Part shown: piece by piece, positions 6,825-15,000 of the stretch
Position numbering within the stretch: position 1 is the stretch's first letter
Layout of the letters: the number at the start of each line of letters is the position of its first letter
Assembly: GCF_900111165.1 (NCBI RefSeq)
Contig: NZ_FOGH01000007.1
Coordinates: forward strand, 31,414-95,413
Length of the DNA: 64,000 bases
Direction of reading: 5' to 3'
Source: Nitrosomonas sp. Nm51
GTDB lineage: Bacteria; Pseudomonadota; Gammaproteobacteria; Burkholderiales; Nitrosomonadaceae
Notes under the pieces: generated by a model
Seen by the model: only the letters and a program-made list of their open reading frames with translations
The model's database searches: none
What the model was told of the DNA's origin: nothing
Position numbers and translations under genes: made by a program

Positions 6825-9730
6825 AAAACAAAGATCCGGAAAAATCACCGGCGGCCACATTCGAATCCGGCCAAGAGTCTGCGCCAAAGGCAACCCAAAC
6901 GATACCCATTGACCTGATTTCCGGAATGGAAACAATTCTGGACCAGAACAACACCTATATATTTATCAAGGATACTGCGGGGCGCTATATTTTTGTGAAC
7001 CGGGCTGTGAAGGAACTTTTCAATAAGCCGCTCGAGGAGATCATCGGCTATGATGACAGTCAGTTTTTCGACCTGGGACTTTCAAATGAATTGATGCTGA
7101 ATGACCGCCATGTTATGGAACACGGCGAAACCATAGAACGAGAAGAAAAGAATATCGTCAAATCGACCGGTGAAGAAAAAATTTACTGGACGGTCAAAAA
7201 ACCCGTGCGCAATGAACAAAGGCGGATTGTTGGCATGTGCGGCATCTCTACTGACATCACCGCACGAAAACGCGCTGAAATTGCACTGTGCAAACTGAAC
7301 AAAAGACTCGATTTTCTTCTATCTTCATCGCCTGCAATCATCTATACATGCAAAGCCTCCCCACCCTATACGCCGACATTCATCAGCGATAATCTCACCA
7401 AAATTCTTGGCTATACAGTGGAGGAATTTCTCGATACGCCGGATTTCTGGGCGGAACACATTCATCCGCAAGACCGCGACCGCGTGCAGGCCGATTTACA
7501 TTATATGTTTACCAACGGTAAACATATTCATGAATACCGGTTTCAGCACCACAACGGCGACTGGCTGTGGATGAGAGGTGAACTGTACACGGTAACATGC
7601 CCGGAAGGCGATACTGTGGAGTTGATCGGTTACTTCATCGAAATCACCGACCGCAAAGAAAAAGAACATGCACTGACCGAATCCCACCATTTGCTTAAAA
7701 CGGTTATCGATACCGCACCGGTACGCATTTTCTGGAAGGATACTGAATCCCGGTTTCTGGGCTGCAATCGCGCTTTTGCCGATGATGCCGGAGAAACCGG
7801 CCCTGAGAAAATTATTGGCAAAAAAGACTGCCAGTTGAACTGGAAAGCGCAGGCCAAGCGCAATTACGAAGATGATCAAAAGGTTATCAATACCGGCATT
7901 GCCAGGCTTGACTGTGAAGAATCGCGGACCGCGCCTGATGGAAAGACTATCTGGTTGCGAACATCCAAAGCGCCGTTGCGCAATGTTAACAACGAAATAA
8001 TCGGTGTGCTCGGCATTTATCAGGATATTACCAAACAAAAAGAAAACGAAGATTACATGATGCTTGCCACTACCATCTATCAATTAAGTAGTGAAGCCAT
8101 CATGGTAACCGATGAAAATAACAGGATCATGGCGATCAATCCCGCTTTCACGCGCATAACCGGCTATGCGTTGGCCGATGTGGCCGGTAAAGATCCCAGA
8201 ATCTTTCAATCCGGGAAGCAAAGCAAATCTTTTTACAGGAAAATGTGGCAGAAACTCCTGCAGGAAGATCATTGGCAGGGTGAAATATGGGACCGCCATA
8301 AAAACGGAAATATTCATGCGAAATGGTTAAATATCAGCGTTATCCGTAATGCCGATAACAGCATATATTGTTATGTGGCGCAGTTTTCGGATATTACCGA
8401 GAAAAAGCGGCAGGATGAACTGCTCTATAAACAGGCAAACTACGACCCGCTCACCGGTTTGCCTAATCGGAACTTGTTCAAGGATCAGCTTAACAGAGAA
8501 ATCAGAAAATCGCATCGCAATGGACGGACGCTGGCATTATTGTTTCTCGATCTGGATCGTTTCAAGGATATCAATGACACACTCGGTCATGATAAAGGAG
8601 ACAAGCTGCTCGAGGAGGTTGCCCTGCGTCTTCTGTCCTGCGTGCGTAAAACAGACACCGTTGCGCGCATGGGCGGCGATGAGTTTGCCATTATCCTGCC
8701 GGAGATAGATAAAAAAGCACGCATTGAAACGATTGCCGGGAATATTATTCACAAACTGAGCACGCCGTTTAAACTTGAGAAGAAGCATGCCGGTCATGAT
8801 ATTTCAACCAGTATCGGCATTGTGGTCTATCCAGACGACGGCACCGACATGAAGTCCTTAATGAAGCACGCGGATCAGGCGATGTATGCGGCAAAATTGG
8901 CGGGGCGCAACCGTTTTAACTACTTTACAAGCGCCATGCAGCAGGCCGCGTATGAAAAAATGGTGCTCACGCATGATTTGCGGCAGGCGTTGGACCGTAA
9001 TGAATTGCAAGTCTATTACCAGCCCATACTTGACCTGAAAAACGGCCTGATTTGTAAAGCGGAGGCGTTGTTGCGCTGGATTCATCCGCAGCGCGGCATG
9101 ATCGGCCCGCAAATCTTTATTCCTCTGGCAGAGGAAAGCGGGCTGATCAAGCAAATCGGGGAAATGGTATTTAATAAAACAATCGCCAGTATCAAACAAT
9201 GGCAAAGCCGGTTTGGCTATCTTCTGCAAGTCAGCATCAATATGTCTTCCACGCAACTGAGCCTGTTGAAAAAGAATCAATGGTCGGATTATCTGGCCCG
9301 GCAGGGATTGCCGGGCCATTGTATTAACGTTGAGATTACAGAAGGCCTGCTGTTAAAAGACACGCCTGTTGTAAAGCGGCGGTTAATGGAGTTTCTTGAC
9401 GCTGGAATAGAAGTGTCCATCGACGATTTCGGCACCGGCTTTTCCTCGCTTTCCTATCTCAAAAAATTCGATATTGACTACCTCAAAATAGACCAGTCCT
9501 TCACGAAGCATTTAACCGACAACGACACCGACCATGCCCTGGTTGACGCCATTGTTGTAATGGCGCACAAACTGGATATCAAGACGATAGCGGAAGGGGT
9601 GGAAACGGAAACGCAGCGGGATATGCTCGTTGCTATCGGCTGCGATTATGAACAAGGCTTCCGGTATTCGCCCGCCGTTACTGCGGAAGCACTTGCCGGG
9701 TTGCTTCAACAACAGCAGGATCAGGCATGA
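6821..9730 (+). CDS. PAS(x4)-GGDEF-EAL c-di-GMP turnover protein
   Basis: A 969-residue cytoplasmic protein with no obvious membrane segment. It carries four PAS sensor domains in a row (approximately residues 35-145, 160-285, 287-410 and 418-535), then a diguanylate cyclase domain with an intact GGDEF motif at residues 618-622 and an RKTD inhibitory site five residues before it, then a phosphodiesterase domain with E748-A-L and the DDFGTG and AEGVET motifs intact. Both catalytic activities are therefore possible; many such proteins show only one in practice. The start codon overlaps the stop of mtnA and a GGAAAG ribosome binding site sits inside the end of mtnA, indicating coupled translation. 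The signals sensed by the PAS domains are unknown. Confidence 0.95.
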   Translation: MKNKDPEKSPAATFESGQESAPKATQTIPIDLISGMETILDQNNTYIFIKDTAGRYIFVNRAVKELFNKPLEEIIGYDDSQFFDLGLSNELMLNDRHVMEHGETIEREEKNIVKSTGEEKIYWTVKKPVRNEQRRIVGMCGISTDITARKRAEIALCKLNKRLDFLLSSSPAIIYTCKASPPYTPTFISDNLTKILGYTVEEFLDTPDFWAEHIHPQDRDRVQADLHYMFTNGKHIHEYRFQHHNGDWLWMRGELYTVTCPEGDTVELIGYFIEITDRKEKEHALTESHHLLKTVIDTAPVRIFWKDTESRFLGCNRAFADDAGETGPEKIIGKKDCQLNWKAQAKRNYEDDQKVINTGIARLDCEESRTAPDGKTIWLRTSKAPLRNVNNEIIGVLGIYQDITKQKENEDYMMLATTIYQLSSEAIMVTDENNRIMAINPAFTRITGYALADVAGKDPRIFQSGKQSKSFYRKMWQKLLQEDHWQGEIWDRHKNGNIHAKWLNISVIRNADNSIYCYVAQFSDITEKKRQDELLYKQANYDPLTGLPNRNLFKDQLNREIRKSHRNGRTLALLFLDLDRFKDINDTLGHDKGDKLLEEVALRLLSCVRKTDTVARMGGDEFAIILPEIDKKARIETIAGNIIHKLSTPFKLEKKHAGHDISTSIGIVVYPDDGTDMKSLMKHADQAMYAAKLAGRNRFNYFTSAMQQAAYEKMVLTHDLRQALDRNELQVYYQPILDLKNGLICKAEALLRWIHPQRGMIGPQIFIPLAEESGLIKQIGEMVFNKTIASIKQWQSRFGYLLQVSINMSSTQLSLLKKNQWSDYLARQGLPGHCINVEITEGLLLKDTPVVKRRLMEFLDAGIEVSIDDFGTGFSSLSYLKKFDIDYLKIDQSFTKHLTDNDTDHALVDAIVVMAHKLDIKTIAEGVETETQRDMLVAIGCDYEQGFRYSPAVTAEALAGLLQQQQDQA

Positions 9731-10127
9731 AAAATTATGAATGTTGCCGAACATGTCGCACCGCGCAGCCAATCGTGTCTGTGTCGGAATTTTTTACATT
9801 TTATTGTGAACGTAAAAACGGTGCCGGACGTGGCTGTTCCTGTATTTACTTGAGGGTGTTAACAACTAACGAGTGTTGCTGCCGGTGTTAGAGCATGCGT
9901 CCTGCGTACAGTGTCACACTCATCTGCTTCATCTGCCGCATTTACTTCGAAGAAATCCCGTCAAAACAAAGGTAAAACCGGATCTTTATCCAAAATAAAC
10001 AAGTACGTTACACCTGTTTTAACCGCCTGTTAGTAATGTCGGAATATTTAACACTTCAAATGTGTCTGTAAATTCTTTCGTATCGCGTAAAAAGAATTAT
10101 ACATATTAGTCAATAAATTATATTTTA

Positions 10128-10143
10128 TGGCATGGAAATTGCA
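10128..10143 (+). promoter_or_regulatory. Candidate sigma-54 (RpoN) promoter
   Basis: TGGCATG followed by four bases and TTGCA fits the -24/-12 consensus (TGGCACG-N4-TTGCW) with one mismatch and exact spacing. It lies at the end of an AT-rich 460-bp gap (9731-10190) without genes and points toward the small secreted ORF and the LuxR-type gene. Transcription would start near 10155. Confidence 0.6.
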
Positions 10144-10224
10144 TGATATTTTTGTTAACAATGGTCCGAAACTTGAACTTGCATAGAGGCGTTGCTTTAT
10201 GAATGGCATACAAAAAACAGTCGA

Positions 10225-10464
10225 ATGGTTTTTGGATTCATATTGCTATTGCTCGCTAGCGCCACCTGGGCCAAGCCTGTTAACGTAATTACGCGCATCG
10301 GTATTCATTTCCACTCCGTGCCAATTGTGGCTTTTAAAGCCAGGCTTGAAAAAGCATTGAGCGGCGTAATACCGGTTTTCCGGAGTCAGAAGTCTTTAAA
10401 CGGCTGTATCAATGCAGCCCGTTTTTGCACAAGGCAGGAAAAATACGTAAGAAATCCTGGTTAA
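10225..10464 (+). CDS. Small putative secreted protein
   Basis: From the ATG at 10225 the frame encodes 79 residues. It opens with a plausible signal peptide: hydrophobic core VFGFILLLLA and an A-x-A type cleavage site in SATWA before KPVN. The remainder is basic with two cysteines and matches no family I know. The frame is open back to a TTG at 10192, but that start would place charged residues before the signal sequence. It directly follows the sigma-54-type promoter and precedes the LuxR gene by 110 bp. It may be a real small exported protein or a remnant of a longer gene. Confidence 0.4.
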   Translation: MVFGFILLLLASATWAKPVNVITRIGIHFHSVPIVAFKARLEKALSGVIPVFRSQKSLNGCINAARFCTRQEKYVRNPG

Positions 10465-10574
10465 CATTAATGGCAACACCATAACGATAAACAGATTGAT
10501 TCAAGCGCCTCGGGTTTCGCACGCAACCGCACGTACAACAAATTCAAAAACATTTTGTCAGGAAGGAGCATGCA

Positions 10575-11369
10575 GTGGCGCATATCGAGACCGATTTAAA
10601 TGATTATGTTGAATCGCTCTATCGAACAAAGAATTTCGAACAGGCTTTTGTCGTTTTTGAAACTTACGCGCTTAAATTTGGGCTGAGCGGCGTATTTTAT
10701 ATTTACGTTCCCCGTTTTCCCATGGATTCTGGCTCGGCAAGCAAACCGGCATTGCATGTTTCACAACACCTGAGTCCGGCGTGTATTAGTCACCTGCTTG
10801 ACACCGGCTTTGGTCAGCCTGATCCATCGTTTAATTCGTCATTGAACGATGCAATGGATGCTATGGAATGGCAAATAAAAAATTGTGAAGATTGCGGGAG
10901 AACAACGAATCGCATTGCTGCGAGTGAATCAAAACATGGCAATGCCGCCAGCGGCATTGCCATGCGGCTCATGTCCAGCGAAAAGGGGGTTGCCATGGCC
11001 GGTTTCGTTCGCTGTCATTCCGGGCTGGACGGTGCGCTTAACACGCTTAACAATAAAATCGTCGACAAACTGGTCCTCAGCGCAAAGCTGTTTCACAGCA
11101 TGGTCATATCAAATCTATGCCATATCGGCCATGTTCTCAGACCTGTGCTCAGCGTGCTCAATGATACCGAAAGATGTTTTCTTCAGAAGCTCGCGCAAGG
11201 CAAGTCTCTGACCCAGATATCGCACGAACTCGGCAAAAGCGAAAAATATCTTGACCGCGTGATGTTGAGAATACGGCAGAAACTGTCGGGTGTAAGCGCG
11301 GACGAACCACCAAAAATCAACCGCAATCAGGTGTTATATTACGCCGGGTTGCTTAATTTCTTCGACTGA
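10575..11369 (+). CDS. LuxR-family transcriptional regulator (no luxI partner)
   Basis: A 264-residue protein. The C-terminal ~70 residues form a LuxR-type helix-turn-helix: LNDTERCFLQKLAQGKSLTQISHELG, with a divergent recognition helix GKSEKYLDRVMLRIRQKL. The N-terminal 180 residues have the size and position of an autoinducer-binding domain but are too divergent for me to identify ligand residues. Four cysteines cluster around residues 107-190. A GTG start at 10575 is preceded by a strong GGAAGGAG six bases away; an ATG at 10570 is out of frame. No synthase gene is nearby, so it would be a solo regulator. The central part of the gene contains a 30-bp palindrome listed separately. Confidence 0.75.
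   Translation: MAHIETDLNDYVESLYRTKNFEQAFVVFETYALKFGLSGVFYIYVPRFPMDSGSASKPALHVSQHLSPACISHLLDTGFGQPDPSFNSSLNDAMDAMEWQIKNCEDCGRTTNRIAASESKHGNAASGIAMRLMSSEKGVAMAGFVRCHSGLDGALNTLNNKIVDKLVLSAKLFHSMVISNLCHIGHVLRPVLSVLNDTERCFLQKLAQGKSLTQISHELGKSEKYLDRVMLRIRQKLSGVSADEPPKINRNQVLYYAGLLNFFD
10935..10964. repeat. 30-bp near-perfect palindrome inside the LuxR gene
   Basis: CATGGCAATGCCGC is followed after two bases (CA) by its exact reverse complement. The block is exactly ten codons in frame (HGNAASGIAM), in the linker between the N-terminal domain parts. It can form a very stable hairpin in DNA or mRNA. Confidence 0.85.
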
Positions 11370-11630
11370 TACTCTTTCAATTTGATATTGCCGTGTTCAG
11401 TGAGCTTGTCAGTGACCATGGAAAGGCGTGTCTTGCAGGTAATAGCATTCTATTTCCAAAAGGCATAACGCAGTCCATGGGCGTTGACAAGCTCACCCAC
11501 AGGGCGTTACCGTGGTGTCCTGCAACCGCGTTGCAGTACTTGAAAAGGGAACAGCCCTTCCCTGTGTACTGCGCCTTGTTGCATAACACCACGGTAGCGC
11601 TGTACCCGGCAATATCAAGTTGAAAGAGTA
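11370..11630. repeat. Hairpin-rich repeat element with 24-bp inverted ends
   Basis: The element begins one base after the LuxR stop codon. Its ends, 11370-11393 and 11607-11630, are 24-bp inverted repeats with a single mismatch. Inside lie further inverted repeats: GTGAGCTTGTCA (11400-11411) against TGACAAGCTCAC (11485-11496), and GCGTTACCGTGGTGT (11504-11518) against 11586-11600 with one mismatch, plus small hairpins around 11521-11560. A segment at 11510-11560 is closely similar to 49994-50045 on the opposite strand, so it belongs to a dispersed family. It encodes no protein I can support and could act as a terminator, a non-autonomous mobile element or a structured RNA. Confidence 0.65.
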
Positions 11631-12057
11631 CTGGTTTTTACAGAGATCGGTAATAAATCCAGGCAAGCCCTTTCCCACTTTTCCCGCTTTTTCCCGCCGC
11701 ATCATTTGATGTTGCCCCGCCATTGCTGGTAACCATGCTGTTGGCACAGCAAATCATAGAAAACCGGTTCAAACCGGCTGTCATTTGAAATTCACCAGCC
11801 GACGCGCTGTGCGCTGTGTCGACTTATCCATTTGCTGCGTTACACGATAAACCGGCCAACCGGAAATACTAACCTGTTATCCCATCTCTGACAAGATAGT
11901 AAATTCCATCTTACCAAACGCACTTATTTGGATTTAAATGTCCCCCAAACTCAATCGATTGCAATGGTTGGTCTCAATTACATAATAAGTGAGTGAGAAC
12001 ACCCCCTAGTGCTTCAGAACTTTTTATTTTGTTAACAAAAAATATAAGGATCGTCAG
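11631..12057. other. Intergenic region before the first giant surface-protein gene
   Basis: No gene was found. The stretch holds a short ACCGGTTCAAACCGGC inverted repeat near 11770 and an AT-rich segment from about 11935. AAGGA at 12046-12050 is the ribosome binding site of the next gene, whose promoter must lie here. Confidence 0.4.
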
Positions 12058-15000
12058 ATGCTGCAACACAAACCCAATACTGAAAATGCACAAAAACTGT
12101 TAATTATCGACGCAGACGTTTTGGATGCTGAAATACTGCTCAAAGACCGCAAACCGGGTTATCAGGTTATCCGGCTCGATCCAGCATCGGAACCCGTCAC
12201 GCAGCTGACCGATGCCATTCATCAACATGCGCCGGTGCAGGAAATCGTTCTGGTCGCGCACGCCATCCCCGGACAGATCCATTTTTCCGGCGGTTTAATC
12301 GGTTCGACGCAGCTTGAACGGCACCAACAGCAGCTGCAGGCATGGCGCAAGTCATTGTCACATGACGCCAAACTTTGTGTGTATGCGTGCGAGCTGGCGG
12401 CTGGTGAGGAAGGAACTAACTTTATCAATTTATTGAGCGATCTTACTGGTGCTGAAGTTGCTGCGTCGAGTTTGCCGGTAGGCAAAACAGAAACATCCTG
12501 GAATTGGGATTTGGATTGTTTGACCAAATTTTTTGAAGTTCCAATTCCATTCAGCAGGAATTCCGTTGAAACGTATCGGTATACGCTTGCACCCGAGATC
12601 AGCATTGCCGGAACAAGCGCTATTGAGGACGGCTTCCTAGAATTTGTCGTGACATTATCGGAAGCATCTTTAGGTGAAGTCCGAATACCTTACCGGACAC
12701 TGGAAGACGCTGGTACAGCGCTGGGAAACTTCAACGATTTCGATGAAGTTACTAACACACTGGTGATTCCGGCAGGGCAAACGAGTGGGACGATTTTTAT
12801 CAATACGAGAGCCGACAATTTTGATGAGGCTGACGAAAGCGTCATTCTTGAATTGTTCGATCCGGAAAATGCAGTGTTTCCGAATGGTGCGGGGAATTTG
12901 CGCGCAACCGGCGTGATTTTGGACAATGACGGCAGCGGTAACGACCGTGCGTTATTCGTCAGTCAGGTGAAGATGGTCGAAGGAGATAACGGCTCACAGC
13001 AGGCTGTCTTTGATGTGCAATTATCCGAGCCTTCAAGCAACGCAATTACGCTGAATTATACGACTTCTGACGGTTCGGCGCTGGCCGGGCAGGATTATCA
13101 GGCGCAAACAGGCAGCGTGACATTCAATCCCGGTGAAACGCTGAAAAGCGTGGCGGTGCCGATCATTGGCGACACGATTGCGGAAGCCAATGAATTTTTT
13201 AATCTGGTGGTCACGCCAACGGTAGCAATTGCCAATGGTGTGGATGGCGCGGTAGGCACGGCAATCATCCAGGACGATGACACCAGCACAACAATGCCGG
13301 AGATCAGCATTGCCGGAACAAGCGCTATTGAGGACGGCTTCCTAGAATTTGTCGTGACATTATCGGAAGCATCTTTAGGTGAAGTCCGAATACCTTACCG
13401 GACACTGGAAGACGCTGGTACAGCGCTGGGAAACTTCAACGATTTCGATGAAGTTACTAACACACTGGTGATTCCGGCAGGGCAAACGAGTGGGACGATT
13501 TTTATCAATACGAGAGCTGATAATTTTGATGAAGCGGACGAGAGTGTAGTGCTTGAGCTGTTCGAGCCCGTAAATGGGGTGTTCCCTGACGGCGTTGAAA
13601 CATTGCAGGCTACCGGCATCATTTTGGATAACGATGGAACCGGTAACAACTTGGGTCTATTCGTCGGCAATGCCCAAATCGTCGAAGGTGAAAATAACTT
13701 CACGCGAGAAGTCGCTGTTCCGATTCATCTTTCCCGACCTTCTGATCAAACCCTGACATTCCAATACCAGACTGCGGACGATACAGCCATAGCCGGTTCG
13801 GACTATACCGCCCAGTCGGGTACGGTGACTTTCCTGCCGGGCGAAACATTGACTGCGGTGCATATCCCTGTGATTGGTGATGATATTACAGAAAATAGTG
13901 AAACATTCACTTTGACTGTTACACCGACAGCAGCGATTGCGAATGGTTCGGATGGGGGGACGGGGACGGTAACTATCATTGACGGCAACGAGTCTGGCCC
14001 AAATAATCCGCCGGTAGCGCAAGACGATGCGTTTGCAACAGACGAAGACACCAGTGTGTCCGGTAATGTGCTGGTTGACAACGGCAACGGCGCGGATTCC
14101 GATCCGGATGGCGACACGCTCAGCGTCAGCAGCACCGGTGTGATTGCCACCGCGCTGGGCGCAAGTGTGACGGTCAACGCGGATGGCACATTTGATTATG
14201 ATCCGAACGGCCAGTTTGAGTCGCTGGACGACACGGAATCGACTACAGACTCATTTGCTTACACCTTGTCCGATGGCAATGGCGGCACCGACACGGCAAC
14301 GGTTTCAATAACGATCAACGGCGTAAATGATGCGCCGGTCGCACAGCCCGACAGCGTCAGCACCGATGAGGACACAATCCTGAACGGCAACGTCCTGAAC
14401 GATAACGGCAATGGCGCGGACAGTGATGTTGAAGGTGACGTATTATCGGTGACCGCTGAAAACATCACAACTGCGGCAGGTGCACTGGTGACCCTGAATG
14501 CAGACGGTACGTTCAGTTATGACCCGAACGGTCAGTTTGAAGCCCTGAATGACGGAAAGTCTGCTGTCGATTCGTTTACATACACACTGTCCGATGGCGA
14601 CCTGACCGACACTGAAACCGTTACGGTAACGGTCAATGGCATCACCGATGTGCCGGTGAATAATCCACCGGTAGCGCAGGACGATACGTTTGCAACAGAC
14701 GAAGATACCAATGTGGCGGGTAATCTGCTGGCCGACAACGGCAGCGGTGCGGATTCCGATCCGGATGGCGACACGCTCAGCGTCAGCAGCACCGGCGTGA
14801 TTGCCACCGCGCTGAGCGCAAGTGTGACGGTCAACGCGGACGGCACATTTGATTATGATCCGAACGGCCAGTTTGAGTCGCTGGACGACACGGAATCGAC
14901 TACAGACTCATTTGCTTACACCTTGTCCGATGGCAATGGCGGCACCGACACGGCAACGGTTTCAATAACGATCAACGGCGTAAATGATGCGCCGGTGGCA

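Noticed and set aside
11743..11762. TGGCACA in front of the first giant gene as a second sigma-54 promoter
   Set aside because: The -12 part (TTGC) is missing at the right distance.
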